The translations under genes were made by a program, and so were the position numbers. 64,000 bases of DNA, from assembly GCA_017561205.1 (NCBI GenBank), contig JAFZDL010000105.1, forward strand, positions 1-64,000, in the 5' to 3' direction. Of this stretch, positions 32,687 to 41,013 are shown piece by piece (position 1 is the first letter of the stretch; each line of letters starts with the position of its first letter). The DNA is from Oscillospiraceae bacterium. Lineage in GTDB: Bacteria > Bacillota > Clostridia > Oscillospirales > Oscillospiraceae. The notes below the pieces were generated by a model. The model made no database searches and was not told the origin of the DNA. It worked only from the letters and a program-made list of their open reading frames with translations.

Positions 32687-32981
32687 AATCCCCTAAGCAT
32701 CCTCCCCTTTCCAATAAAAATGACGACACACCCAAATTGCACAATGCCACCACCCCACCGCGTCATTCCGAGCCAGTGCGCACACTGGCGTGGGAATCTC
32801 AAAGAAAATGTAACATCTCAAGATTGCCACACCAGTGACATCGGTCACTGGTTCGCAATGACACAGAGGTTTGTGACATTACCGGGTGCCTCGTCTTTTG
32901 TCCTTGCGTCTGCTGTTGGCATACACAGCATACCACAGTTTTTACAGAAAGTCTTCTCGTTTTTTTATCAACCTTTTGAGA
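32687..32981. other. Gene-free spacer with dispersed repeat
   Basis: Holds the paired short repeats described at 32762-32862 and an AT-rich stretch. No coding region or attachment-site-like direct repeat matching the other flank of the phage block was seen. Confidence 0.5.
32762..32862. repeat. Short dispersed repeat pair (GTCATTGCGAG family)
   Basis: Two inward-related units: 32762-32800 (GTCATTCCGAGCCAGTGCGC... GGGAATCTC, with a CCAGTG/CACTGG hairpin) and 32822-32862 (GATTGCCAC... TTCGCAATGAC). The same family recurs at 41709, 51110/51195, and 62690/62821. Confidence 0.75.
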
Positions 32982-33011
32982 TTGCAATTTACCCCGCCCC
33001 TGTGCTATAAT
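32982..33011 (+). promoter_or_regulatory. Promoter of the DUF218 gene
   Basis: TTGCAA (32982-32987), an 18-bp spacer and TATAAT (33006-33011). Confidence 0.6.
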
Positions 33012-33042
33012 AAATACAAATCTTAGGAAAGGAGCGGTGCAG

Positions 33043-33726
33043 ATGGCAAAAAAATTTCGCAAGAACCTGACAAAAATTTTCCTGTGGCTTTTTATTTTGG
33101 CCCTTTTGGTTGTGGCCATTCCCGTGGGCATCAACGATTGGGTGATCCAAAGCACCGCTTCCCGAATTGTCACAACCGAGAAAGCTGCCGAACTGCAGGA
33201 TGTGGAATGCATTTTGGTCTTAGGCTGCGCTGTCCGCCCCGATGGCACCCCCAGCCCCATGCTTGCCGAGCGACTGGATCGAGGTATAGAACTGTACGAA
33301 AACGGCGCTGCGCCCAAGCTGCTGATGAGCGGTGATAACGGCCAGGTGGAATACAACGAAGTGGTCACAATGGGCAATTACGCTTTGGAAAAAGGTGTCC
33401 CCTCCCAAGATATTTTCTTGGATTACGCAGGCTTTTCCACCTACGAAAGCATGTATCGGGCCAAGGAGATCTTCCAAGCCAAGAAGATTCTTATTGTCAC
33501 GCAAAAATACCACCTGCACCGAGCCTTGTACATCGCCAAAGCTATGGGCCTGGATGCCTACGGTGTCAGCTGCGACACCCAGCTATATGCCGGACAAACA
33601 AACCGGGATGTACGGGAGATTTTGGCCCGGAACAAGGACTTCCTTACATCTATTTTCAAGCCCAAACCCACCTATTTGGGCGACCCTGTTCCTGTCAGCG
33701 GCCCCGGCAACTTTATCACAGAATAA
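33043..33726 (+). CDS. DUF218 membrane protein (YdcF/SanA-like)
   Basis: 227-aa protein with one N-terminal membrane helix (LTKIFLWLFILALLVVAIPVGI) and an extracytoplasmic DUF218 domain: ILVLGCAVRPDGTPSPMLAERLD, PKLLMSGDNGQVEYNEV, and KILIVTQKYHLHRALYIAKAMG. In Gram-negatives SanA affects envelope integrity and vancomycin tolerance; the biochemical activity of the family is unsettled. The ATG at 33043 has AAAGGAG at a good distance. Confidence 0.82.
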   Translation: MAKKFRKNLTKIFLWLFILALLVVAIPVGINDWVIQSTASRIVTTEKAAELQDVECILVLGCAVRPDGTPSPMLAERLDRGIELYENGAAPKLLMSGDNGQVEYNEVVTMGNYALEKGVPSQDIFLDYAGFSTYESMYRAKEIFQAKKILIVTQKYHLHRALYIAKAMGLDAYGVSCDTQLYAGQTNRDVREILARNKDFLTSIFKPKPTYLGDPVPVSGPGNFITE

Positions 33727-33760
33727 AAAACCGCCACCTTTTAGGTGGCGGTCATTTTTA
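33725..33760. terminator. Bidirectional terminator
   Basis: Stem AACCGCCACCT / AGGTGGCGGT with A- and T-runs between the convergent DUF218 and aminotransferase genes. Confidence 0.85.
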
Positions 33761-34930
33761 TACTAAGGAACGGAAAACATCCAAACTTCGGAGTATCTTT
33801 TCATAGCTGACGCAGTAGCACAGACGGAACCAACCGGGACACCCAAAGCCCTCGCCGGGCACTACCAGCAAATCCTTCTGCTTGGCCTTTTCGCAGAATG
33901 CCTCCGAGTCGCCGCCGGGTGCTTTCACAAACATATAGAAAGCGCCGTCGGGCTTGGCCACTTCATATCCAGCCTGCCGCAAGCCCTCGTAAAGAGCCTT
34001 GCGGTTGCGGTTATACTCGCTAAGATCCGGCTGCAGATGGGCGCAGCGGGCAATCACATGCTGCCACAAAGAGGGGGCGCAAATGTGACCAATACCTCTT
34101 GCCGCGCCGGCAACAGCCGTGTAAAGTTCTACACCGTCGGTTGCCTGCCGGGGCACATAGATGTAACCAATGCGCTCGCCGGGCAAAGACAAAGACTTAG
34201 AATAGGAATAGCACACGATGGTGTCCCGGTAAATCGTAGGAATAAAGGGCACTTCCACCCCATCGTAAGCCAGTTCCCGGTAGGGTTCGTCAGCAACGAT
34301 GTAAATTGCGTGGCCAAACTCCGCCGCTTTGCGCTCAAGCAACTGCGCCAACTGCTCCAGGGTATTCCGGGTGTAGACCACACCGGAGGGGTTGTTGGGG
34401 GAATTTATGATGATGGCTACAGTGTTGGCTGTAATGGCCGCTTCCACCGCATCCAGACGAATCTGGAAATTGGGAACATCCGCCGCCACCACCTTCAGAC
34501 TGCATCCGGCAGACTGGGCAAAGGGCTCATACTCGGAAAAATACGGAGCGATGGCAATGATCTCGCCACCGGGCATAGACAATGCGCCAAATACCGCGCA
34601 CAGTTCCGGAGACGCGCCGCAACCCAAAAACAGTTCGTCGGCTGTAATATCCGTACCAAAGCGATTGTTCAAATCCTTGGCGATAGCCCCTCTTGCACGC
34701 AGATCGCCCGTGGCGCTGGTATAGCTGTGGATAGCCAAATTGTCCATATTGTCCAAGATATCCCGGACTGTGTCGGTTACCTCCCGGGGGGCGGGCAGGC
34801 TGGGGTTGCCAATGGTGAAATTAAACACATTCTCCTCGCCTACGATCTGAGCCCGGGCAGCGCCATAGGCTGCCAGTTCCCGAATGGTGCAGCCGTTGGT
34901 GCCCATCTCGTATGCAGTTTTATTATACAT
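33758..34930 (-). CDS. PLP-dependent class I/II aminotransferase
   Basis: 390-aa fold-type I aminotransferase. The PLP-binding pattern is complete: ELFLGCGASPELCAVF (phosphate loop), NSPNNPSGVVY (Asn to cofactor), YIVADEPYRELAYDG (Asp to pyridine nitrogen), and SYSKSLSLPGERIGY with the Schiff-base lysine. The C-terminal FRLCYCVSYE resembles the arginine-containing carboxylate site. It probably acts on aspartate, aromatic or branched substrates; context does not help, since neighbours are an exonuclease and a CYTH protein. Confidence 0.87.
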   Translation of the reverse strand: MYNKTAYEMGTNGCTIRELAAYGAARAQIVGEENVFNFTIGNPSLPAPREVTDTVRDILDNMDNLAIHSYTSATGDLRARGAIAKDLNNRFGTDITADELFLGCGASPELCAVFGALSMPGGEIIAIAPYFSEYEPFAQSAGCSLKVVAADVPNFQIRLDAVEAAITANTVAIIINSPNNPSGVVYTRNTLEQLAQLLERKAAEFGHAIYIVADEPYRELAYDGVEVPFIPTIYRDTIVCYSYSKSLSLPGERIGYIYVPRQATDGVELYTAVAGAARGIGHICAPSLWQHVIARCAHLQPDLSEYNRNRKALYEGLRQAGYEVAKPDGAFYMFVKAPGGDSEAFCEKAKQKDLLVVPGEGFGCPGWFRLCYCVSYEKILRSLDVFRSLV

Positions 34931-34941
34931 AATCTTTCTCC

Positions 34942-35625
34942 TTACATCTCATAGAGCGGTGCAGGCGGGTCAAATTTCTGGGGCTTGTATGTAACAGTGC
35001 CAATGGGCTTACCCTCCACACCATACTTGGGATTGTACCCAAACAGGTTTACATAACGCTCCAAATCAGCCTTTTCCGCTTCCATAGCCTTCATCACTTC
35101 CACCGTGGCCAGCACATCATCCACCGCCCGGTGGGAGTTGACCACCTTGCCCGCCAGGTCATAGACCTCAATGGCATTGCAAAGCTTGTGGGGATAGCTG
35201 TGACGGTCCTTGTAGACCGTGAGCAGATCCAGCTTATCCTTGCCCTTTAAGATGGTGGGATCGCCATCCCGGAGCAACAGATAATAAAGAAAACTCAAAT
35301 CAAAATGGGCATTGTAGGCCAATAGCAAGGTATTCCCCGCCACCATTCGAGCGATATCGCAGCACAGCCGGGTTTTGGGAATGCCCTTTTCCCGAAGATC
35401 CTCATTGGAGATGCCCGTCAGATTCTGAATCAACGGCGGCACAAAGCCCCCGGGGCTGAGAGCGATTAGCTCGTCATACTCCTGGGTGACCACGATCTGT
35501 CCGTTTTGCTTTTCCACCACCACGGCGGCAAACTCAATGATCTCATCCCGGTTAAAGATCAGACCGGTGGTTTCCGTATCAAAGAGCATGAGCCTGTCAT
35601 ATTTTGCAAACAAGATATCTAACAT
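34942..35625 (-). CDS. DnaQ-family 3'-5' exonuclease
   Basis: 227-aa protein of the DEDD exonuclease superfamily. Motif Exo I is LFDTETTGL (D and E), Exo II is LLAYNAHFDLSFL, and Exo III is VNSHRAVDDVLAT, with the His giving a DEDDh enzyme. It resembles the epsilon proofreading subunit but is free-standing, so repair or RNA trimming are both possible. Start at 35625 is supported by GAGGAG at 7 nt. It lies 1 bp from the CYTH gene. Confidence 0.83.
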   Translation of the reverse strand: MLDILFAKYDRLMLFDTETTGLIFNRDEIIEFAAVVVEKQNGQIVVTQEYDELIALSPGGFVPPLIQNLTGISNEDLREKGIPKTRLCCDIARMVAGNTLLLAYNAHFDLSFLYYLLLRDGDPTILKGKDKLDLLTVYKDRHSYPHKLCNAIEVYDLAGKVVNSHRAVDDVLATVEVMKAMEAEKADLERYVNLFGYNPKYGVEGKPIGTVTYKPQKFDPPAPLYEM

Positions 35626-35626
35626 A

Positions 35627-36202
35627 TCATTCTCCTCTATAAAGGGCCAGCGCCCGGGCGAACTTACTCTTTTCCTCAGCCACAAGGCCGAATCGCTCTG
35701 CCAGTTCCTTGGCAAACCCATCACAGGCGGCTTTTGCGCCATCTTTCATTTCAACCTCTGCCTCGCACAAGGGCTCTACCTTGCCGCCACCCAGCAAAAT
35801 GCCCTTATCCAGGGCGATCTCCACCGTGCATTTCGGAAGAATCACAGTTTTTGCTAACCGGGTGAACTTCGCACCGCAGATATGGACGAGCCCCTCTTTT
35901 GCAAGCGTTTCCAAATCCGCCGGTGCGCCCATTGCAATCAGCTTGGGAATAGCAGCAGTAATTTCTTCACACTCCACTTCCCATTCCCCCCGGGCATCGC
36001 CCGCCGGGGTCTTCAGGGTGCAGATGGAAACACCGTTTTCCAGCCGCCGACGGAGGGTATACCGCCGCTTAGACAGTGCCCCGGTAGGCGTGTCATAATA
36101 AGCGGTTTCCATCTCTATCATAATCCCTCCGGGAAAGGCCCCATCGATGGCCGACAAAACTTCTTCCGATGCCTTGAACTTCAATTCATATTCCGTTGCC
36201 AT
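35627..36202 (-). CDS. CYTH-domain protein
   Basis: 191-aa triphosphate-tunnel protein. It starts MATEYELKFKA, with the ExExK hallmark, then YYDTPTGALSKRRYTLRRRLENG, a basic/acidic strand CTLKTPAGDARGEWEVECEE, TVEIALDKG and EAEVEMKDG. Members act as inorganic triphosphatases or adenylate/thiamine-triphosphate enzymes; most bacterial ones without partners are thought to be triphosphatases. The ATG at 36202 follows AGGAGGGG. Forms a two-gene unit with the exonuclease. Confidence 0.83.
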   Translation of the reverse strand: MATEYELKFKASEEVLSAIDGAFPGGIMIEMETAYYDTPTGALSKRRYTLRRRLENGVSICTLKTPAGDARGEWEVECEEITAAIPKLIAMGAPADLETLAKEGLVHICGAKFTRLAKTVILPKCTVEIALDKGILLGGGKVEPLCEAEVEMKDGAKAACDGFAKELAERFGLVAEEKSKFARALALYRGE

Positions 36203-36279
36203 CGTCGCCCCTCCTGAAATTTTTCCTCTATTATACACCTTCTTTTGCCCAAGTGCAAGAATCTTTCCGGGAGAATATA

Positions 36280-36289
36280 TTCCGACAAA
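36280..36289 (-). promoter_or_regulatory. Possible Spo0A box upstream of the SpoIIE-like gene
   Basis: On the minus strand TTTGTCGGAA resembles the 0A-box TTTGTCRAA with one mismatch in the core, about 55 bp before the start codon. One site only; weak support. Confidence 0.3.
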
Positions 36290-36338
36290 AAAATCGCGTC
36301 CTGCGTGGTACTTTATACACAGGAAGGACGTGAAGTAT

Positions 36339-38255
36339 ATGATCGTAATAGAATCTTATGTGCGCCGGGGAAAACATATTCTCCGCCGATGGCTCTTAGA
36401 CCCCCGGGTACATATTTTTCTCCGGATAGCCGGCTACCTGGCTGCCGGATTTGTGTTAAGCGCCGCCAGCTTGGGGCAGAGCATTCTCCCCCTGTCACTG
36501 GCCTTGGTGTGCGCCTGCAGTGGCTGGCCGGCAGTCCTCAGCGCCATGGGTGGCATTATGGGCTACCGCATCTTTTGGGGCATAGGACAGCAGCCTGTCG
36601 TATGGCTGAGTGCAGGTCTTCTTTCTGCGCTGGTCCTGGGAAAAAGACGGCTCAGCCGGGAAACCCCATTGCTGATGCCCGCCATTGCCGGACTGATCGT
36701 GGCATCCTGCGGGGTACTGTTCCAAAACTTAGGGTTAGAGGACTCACCCATCTCCCTGTACATAATCCGGGTGGCCCTGGCAATGGGCGCGACCCGTCTT
36801 TTTGCCCAAGTGCGCCGGGGCAGACACCCCATATTGGAATGGCTGGCCTGCGGCTTAGGGGTACTGGCCTTGGTGCAGATTGCCCCGTCCAAATGGTTTA
36901 GTTTCGGTTTTTTTGCGGCGGGTATGCTGTCCGCGGTGGGTGCTTTTCCGGCAGTTGCTATCGCCGGCCTTGCTTTAGATTTGGCACAGGTGACCGTTGT
37001 ACCCATGACCGCCGTGCTGGTGCTGGCCTACCTGCCCCGGCTGCTGCCCAAACCTACCGGGCTATTCGGACGGCTCGCCCCGGGCGCAACCTATTTTCTC
37101 ATAATGTGGCTGTGCAATACTTGGGATCTGTACCCTCTGCCCGCCCTGCTTTTGGGGTCGGTGATCGGTGGCTTTTTGCCCGTTCCCGGAAAAATCCCCC
37201 ACCGCCGTGGTGAAACCGGCACTGCCCAGGTGCGCTTGGAATTAGCCGCCGGGGTGCTGAACCAAACACAGCAGCTTTTGGCAGAAGCCCCGGAAGTGCC
37301 GGTAGACGAAGACGCATTGGTAATGCGGGCTGCGGAACGGGCCTGCTCCAACTGCCCAAACCGTAAAAATTGCAAGGATATCCAACGATTGGGTATGCTC
37401 CCGGGCACGCTACTTCACAAACCTCTCCTGCAAACCGAGGAACTGCCCATCATATGCCGAAAAAGCGGACGCTTTCTTGCCGAACTCCACCGCTCCCAGG
37501 AGCAGCTGCGCTCCATCCGGGCAGACCGGGAGCGGCAAAAAGAGTACCGGGCGGCAGTGGAACAACAGTATCATTTCCTGTCCGACTTCCTTCGGGAACT
37601 GTCCGACGGTCTTTCTCACCGGGCAGAACAGCCCAATATTTACAGCCCCCGGGTGGCGGTGTTCGGCAATCGTCCAGAGGAAGAAAACGGCGACCGCTGC
37701 CTGCGCTTTGCCGGTACAGAGGGGCGGTACTATGTGCTGCTGTGCGACGGAATGGGCACAGGTCTGGGCGCAATCCAAGAGGGCCGCGAGGCAGGAACTA
37801 TGCTCCGCCGGCTCTTAAGCGTTGGTTACCCCGCCGAATATGCCCTGCGCAGCGTCAACAGCATCTGCGCTCTTCGGGATCGAGCCGGGGCTGTGACCGT
37901 GGACTTGGCAGAGATTCAGCTTTCTTCCGGCAAGGTCACTTTGTATAAATGGGGCGCTGTGCCCTCTTATCTGATCGGTGGTGTGGGGGTAGAAAAGATT
38001 GGCGCCGCCACGCCCCCTCCCGGCCTGTCCGTCACCGACTACCGGGAGAGTGTGGACAAGCTATCCCTGCGCCGTGGTCAGCTTTTGGTAATGGTCAGCG
38101 ACGGCATTGGTGAAACCGAGGCTCTGCGGTGCTGTATGAACAGCATCGGCAAAACTCCGAGAGAAATCGCCACAACCCTGCTCACCGCTGCCCAACCCGG
38201 CCCCCAGGACGACGCAACTGTGGTTATGATCTCACTGGAGCAGGAAGAGAAATAA
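36339..38255 (+). CDS. spoIIE: Stage II sporulation protein E-like PP2C phosphatase
   Basis: 638-aa membrane phosphatase. In sporulation SpoIIE dephosphorylates the anti-anti-sigma factor SpoIIAA in the forespore to release sigma-F, and it also binds FtsZ. An N-terminal multi-helix membrane region (about residues 18-290) is followed by a linker with CSNCPNRKNC. The C-terminal PP2C/SpoIIE domain (from about 420) has YYVLLCDGMGTG, DLAEIQLSSGKVTLYKWGAVPSYL, and QLLVMVSDGIGETEAL, with metal-binding Asp residues. Shorter than the 827-aa Bacillus protein but with full architecture. ATG 36339 is preferred, 11 nt after AGGAAGG. Confidence 0.88.
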   Translation: MIVIESYVRRGKHILRRWLLDPRVHIFLRIAGYLAAGFVLSAASLGQSILPLSLALVCACSGWPAVLSAMGGIMGYRIFWGIGQQPVVWLSAGLLSALVLGKRRLSRETPLLMPAIAGLIVASCGVLFQNLGLEDSPISLYIIRVALAMGATRLFAQVRRGRHPILEWLACGLGVLALVQIAPSKWFSFGFFAAGMLSAVGAFPAVAIAGLALDLAQVTVVPMTAVLVLAYLPRLLPKPTGLFGRLAPGATYFLIMWLCNTWDLYPLPALLLGSVIGGFLPVPGKIPHRRGETGTAQVRLELAAGVLNQTQQLLAEAPEVPVDEDALVMRAAERACSNCPNRKNCKDIQRLGMLPGTLLHKPLLQTEELPIICRKSGRFLAELHRSQEQLRSIRADRERQKEYRAAVEQQYHFLSDFLRELSDGLSHRAEQPNIYSPRVAVFGNRPEEENGDRCLRFAGTEGRYYVLLCDGMGTGLGAIQEGREAGTMLRRLLSVGYPAEYALRSVNSICALRDRAGAVTVDLAEIQLSSGKVTLYKWGAVPSYLIGGVGVEKIGAATPPPGLSVTDYRESVDKLSLRRGQLLVMVSDGIGETEALRCCMNSIGKTPREIATTLLTAAQPGPQDDATVVMISLEQEEK

Positions 38256-38287
38256 AAACAGCCACCCCGCTTGGGGTGGCTGTTTTA
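38254..38287 (+). terminator. Terminator after spoIIE
   Basis: Stem AAACAGCCACCCC / GGGGTGGCTGTTT with T-run. Confidence 0.85.
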
Positions 38288-38370
38288 GGGTACCGACACT
38301 CAAAATAGAACCGGGCTAAAAAATTGATTTTCTAATGTGTCATATCAACATTACATCACTAAAAAATCCA

Positions 38371-38826
38371 TTAGTATGGAGATATCTCGTCCTTCATAAT
38401 ATAAATATTAAAACCGGTAACAGAAGCCATACCTATTTTTCCACTAACTGTAATTGTATCACCAACATTCAGTGTTTTAGCATACGCCTCCGTAACGGGC
38501 TTAAAAAAGCAACCTATATTACCGGCATTCAATTCAACATAAGCATCGCAATCAAACCAAGATGTAAGCCTATATGCACCCCCTATTTTCGTAATAGTAG
38601 ATGTTACCGTAATATCTGCTCCAATGTATTCATCCTCAAACAGAATGCTGTTGCTTTCTTCAATATCCCGCAGTTCTTGCAAAGTCATTTGTTTTCTTTC
38701 GCCACTATTTGTTTGAATCATTGCAAGAATCTTTTTTCCATTTTTTCCAGACCCATTATTGGATGAACAGCCAAATAAGGATATCATAACTACAACCGCT
38801 AAAATAATTGCAAAAAATCTTTTCAT
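38371..38826 (-). CDS. Putative OB-fold lipoprotein
   Basis: 151-aa lipoprotein: signal peptide ending in the lipobox SLFGC, then a Ser/Gly/Asn linker. The rest contains DEYIGADITVTSTITKIGG and LNVGDTITVSGKIG, which look like strands of a tRNA_anti-like OB fold. Function unknown. The coding region is much more AT-rich than its neighbours and uses different codons, as do the next two genes, suggesting recent acquisition. ATG 38826 follows GAGGAG. Confidence 0.65.
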   Translation of the reverse strand: MKRFFAIILAVVVMISLFGCSSNNGSGKNGKKILAMIQTNSGERKQMTLQELRDIEESNSILFEDEYIGADITVTSTITKIGGAYRLTSWFDCDAYVELNAGNIGCFFKPVTEAYAKTLNVGDTITVSGKIGMASVTGFNIYIMKDEISPY

Positions 38827-38855
38827 ATTTATCTCCTCTAATTTCATTTCTTATA

Positions 38856-39353
38856 TTAATCTAAATGCATCAGAGCAAGTTCTACATCACCCTCTTCGTT
38901 AATTCTCCAAGGGCAATCCTTTACCGTTCCATTTTGGTAGTATAGCACCAAAGTTTTCTCTGTAAGTTCATATGTTCCATGATTTTCCAAAATTGTACTA
39001 CCTAATTCTGTATAGCAATCAAAAGAACCATCTTCAAAATAGTACTCAACACGGTTACCCGTATCAAGACTGAATTGATACATTCCTTCCATCAAAGAAT
39101 TAATTCTTTGATATTCGCTACCGGTTAAAACAGGAGGTTCCCAATTAGGGTCTTCTGCATCGCAAACAGTACATACACCATCCTCAAACGAATGTGAACT
39201 ATATGTTCCAATTTCATAACCACATTTCGTGCATCGAGAACGACTTAGGCATGTTGCTGCACTATATGTATGATCACAAGTAGTTTCTCCAACACACCCT
39301 GTGATTGCAACCATAATAAGCACAACCATAGCAACGCATATACATTTCTTCAT
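38856..39353 (-). CDS. Putative lipoprotein with Cys/His-rich module
   Basis: 165-aa lipoprotein with lipobox AITGC. A small module of spaced cysteines and histidines follows: CDHTYSAATC, CTKCGYEIGTYSSHSFEDG, CTVCD. It resembles the repeated zinc-ribbon-like units seen in many secreted Clostridia proteins. The C-terminal half (YYFEDGSFDCYTELGSTI onward) is beta-rich and might be a lipocalin-like domain; I do not recognise it with certainty. AT-rich like its neighbours. Confidence 0.6.
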   Translation of the reverse strand: MKKCICVAMVVLIMVAITGCVGETTCDHTYSAATCLSRSRCTKCGYEIGTYSSHSFEDGVCTVCDAEDPNWEPPVLTGSEYQRINSLMEGMYQFSLDTGNRVEYYFEDGSFDCYTELGSTILENHGTYELTEKTLVLYYQNGTVKDCPWRINEEGDVELALMHLD

Positions 39354-39379
39354 AGCAAATCACCTTTTTTCCTATTTTT

Positions 39380-39399
39380 ATACTCTTTATATAGAGTAT
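39380..39399. promoter_or_regulatory. Palindromic operator candidate
   Basis: ATACTCT - 6 nt - AGAGTAT, perfect 7-bp arms. It lies in the divergent promoter region between the lipoprotein gene and the small regulator; a half-site (TATACTCTAT) follows. Confidence 0.5.
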
Positions 39400-39445
39400 G
39401 CTAATTATACTCTATTTCTCGAGCATTGTCAAGAAAAAGAGCAGG

Positions 39446-39475
39446 TCATATCATAATATGCAAGAGGTGATATGA
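39446..39475. promoter_or_regulatory. Inverted repeat overlapping the regulator start codon
   Basis: TCATATCA (39446-39453) and TGATATGA (39468-39475) form perfect 8-bp arms around the ribosome binding site and include the ATG at 39472. It suits autoregulation by the encoded HTH protein or an RNA hairpin hiding the start. Confidence 0.5.
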
Positions 39476-39687
39476 TGATTTCTTATGATCCCTTTTACAA
39501 AACCTTAAAAGAAAAAGGTATTTCAACCTACAAATTAATAAACGAGTACGGAATCAGCCGCAGCTTACTGGATCGTCTGAAGCACAACAAACCCATCAGC
39601 ACTGTAACGTTAAACGATCTATGCAACATCCTTCATTGTAAGGTCGAGGATGTTATTATGTTTACAGAAGATAATACCGAAAAATAA
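39472..39687 (+). CDS. Small Cro/CI-family transcriptional regulator
   Basis: 71-aa protein that is just a helix-turn-helix domain: FYKTLKEKGISTYKLINEYG, then SRSLLDRLKHNKPISTVTLNDLCNILHCKVEDVI. The latter is the recognition-helix and helix 4-5 pattern of HTH_26/XRE regulators, often found in mobile or accessory loci. Divergent from two lipoprotein genes in an AT-rich patch, so it probably controls them and itself through the palindromes nearby. Confidence 0.85.
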   Translation: MMISYDPFYKTLKEKGISTYKLINEYGISRSLLDRLKHNKPISTVTLNDLCNILHCKVEDVIMFTEDNTEK

Positions 39688-39712
39688 AACCACCAAGTTA
39701 GGTGGTTTTTAT
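39686..39712 (+). terminator. Terminator after the small regulator
   Basis: Stem AAACCACC / GGTGGTTT with T5. Confidence 0.75.
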
Positions 39713-39734
39713 TATATTCATATGAACAGTCCAA

Positions 39735-40001
39735 AAGGTATCAGCAACAAAAACCAGCCATCCCGGTTGGGATGACCTTGGGGCACTGTTATTATTTTGC
39801 TGTGGTCGGCTTGCTCTCCTGTTGCGGTGCCCGGCGATTGTCCTCGGCTTTGAAAAGCCTTCGTCCCTCGCCGACCGCGGCCACTCGTTCGCCTCCCTCC
39901 TCCCGCCACTGGCGGCGGTCGGCTCACTCCCCAAATTTTCACTGGCTTCGCCAGTTCAAAAGGTATCCGCAACAAAAAATCAGCCATCCCGGTTGGGATG
40001 A
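39735..40001. repeat. 43-bp direct repeats flanking structured repeat copy 3
   Basis: 39735-39776 and 39959-40001 are nearly identical (AAGGTATCNGCAACAAAAA then CAGCCATCCCGGTTGGGATGAC). Each includes a terminator-like hairpin (CATCCC/GGGATG). The copy next to tRNA-Thr serves as its terminator; the other lies on the far side of the structured repeat. Confidence 0.75.
39817..39957 (-). repeat. Structured GC-rich repeat, copy 3
   Basis: Minus-strand copy of the family at 43594-43709 and 43871-44030. It has a leading hairpin ACTGGCGAAGCCAGT, TTTGGGGAGTGAG, the long stem CCGACCGC/GCGGTCGG around CCGCC-GGCGG, then GGCGA...TCGCC enclosing GGCTTTTCAAAGCC, and the end GGGCACCGCAACAGGA. No coding role is apparent. 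Confidence 0.8.
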
Positions 40002-40010
40002 CTGATTTTT
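39974..40010 (-). terminator. Terminator of tRNA-Thr
   Basis: On the minus strand, right after CCA: AAAAAATCAGTCATCCC / GGGATGGCTGATTTTTT. Confidence 0.8.
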
Positions 40011-40086
<76 letters not shown>

Positions 40087-40131
40087 ATAAGATTGACAGC
40101 TTTGCCATTATAACTTAACAGCAGCCAAATG

Positions 40132-41013
40132 TCAACCCTTTTTTGCAAATTTTCGGCCCATTTTTTCTATGGGCAGTTCGCCTACCAGCGTGCTACCTAA
40201 AATCAGCACTGCCCCCAAGATTCCCCGCCAACCCAGGGGTTCTCGCAACCACAGGGCAGACAGCACAATGGCAATCACGGGATCTAAGTAGCTAAACAGC
40301 GCCACCGTCTGAGAAGAAAGCTTTCCCAACGCGCCAAAATACAACCAGTAGGCAATGCCCGTATGGACAATGCCCACCACCGCCAAAAGCGCGTAATCCC
40401 TGCCGATCATTTGACCCATACCAAATCCGCCACCCAGCAGGCAGTAGGGCAGAATCACCACTGAGGCTGCGATAAGCTGGGCAATGGTTTTATCGTAGGC
40501 ATCAATAGGGCCTAACTTTTTATTCAGGAACATCACCGATGCGTACAGCGCCGCTGCGACCACAGCGAAAACGAAACCCTTTCCACCGGAAAAGCCACCC
40601 TCCAGCACCCCGGACACAAATACCATACCCACCAGCGCCACAGCGCAAAGCAGGCTCTTTTTGCCGGTGAGCCGTTCACCCAGTAAGGGCGATGCCAGCA
40701 CCAGAAACACCGGCGCCAAATAATAGCAAATGGTCGCCGTTGCCACGGTAGTATGGTTATAGCTTTCAAACAGGAACACCCAATTAAGACCCATAGCGCC
40801 GCCGGACAGAAGCAGCAACCATAGATTCTTCTTAATTTCCTGCCACTGGGGCTTTTTCCCGGTAACCACCATTACTCCCAGCAAAAAGAGTGAACCCAGA
40901 ATGCCCCGGATAAAGGCCACCGTAGCGGAAGGCGCCGGGATATAGCGCACAAAGATGCCCACTGTACCGAATATGGTCATTGCGGTGAGTAAGCTGCACT
41001 TTGCCTTGTTCAT
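40132..41013 (-). CDS. DMT-superfamily (EamA) transporter
   Basis: 293-aa membrane protein with ten predicted helices in two EamA repeats: repeat 1 contains FIRGILGSLFLLGVMVV, repeat 2 contains VVGIVHTGIAYWLYFGALG and SYLDPVIAIVLSALWLREPLG. Such proteins export amino acids or other small metabolites; the substrate cannot be told from sequence. The ATG at 41013 overlaps the stop of the pseudouridine-synthase gene by four bases (ATGA), with GGAG 9 nt upstream, so the two are coupled. Confidence 0.87.
   Translation of the reverse strand: MNKAKCSLLTAMTIFGTVGIFVRYIPAPSATVAFIRGILGSLFLLGVMVVTGKKPQWQEIKKNLWLLLLSGGAMGLNWVFLFESYNHTTVATATICYYLAPVFLVLASPLLGERLTGKKSLLCAVALVGMVFVSGVLEGGFSGGKGFVFAVVAAALYASVMFLNKKLGPIDAYDKTIAQLIAASVVILPYCLLGGGFGMGQMIGRDYALLAVVGIVHTGIAYWLYFGALGKLSSQTVALFSYLDPVIAIVLSALWLREPLGWRGILGAVLILGSTLVGELPIEKMGRKFAKKG

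Noticed and set aside
23114..33042. Attachment sites for the phage-derived block
   Set aside because: I compared the flanks by eye and found no shared direct repeat longer than chance, and no tRNA at either end.
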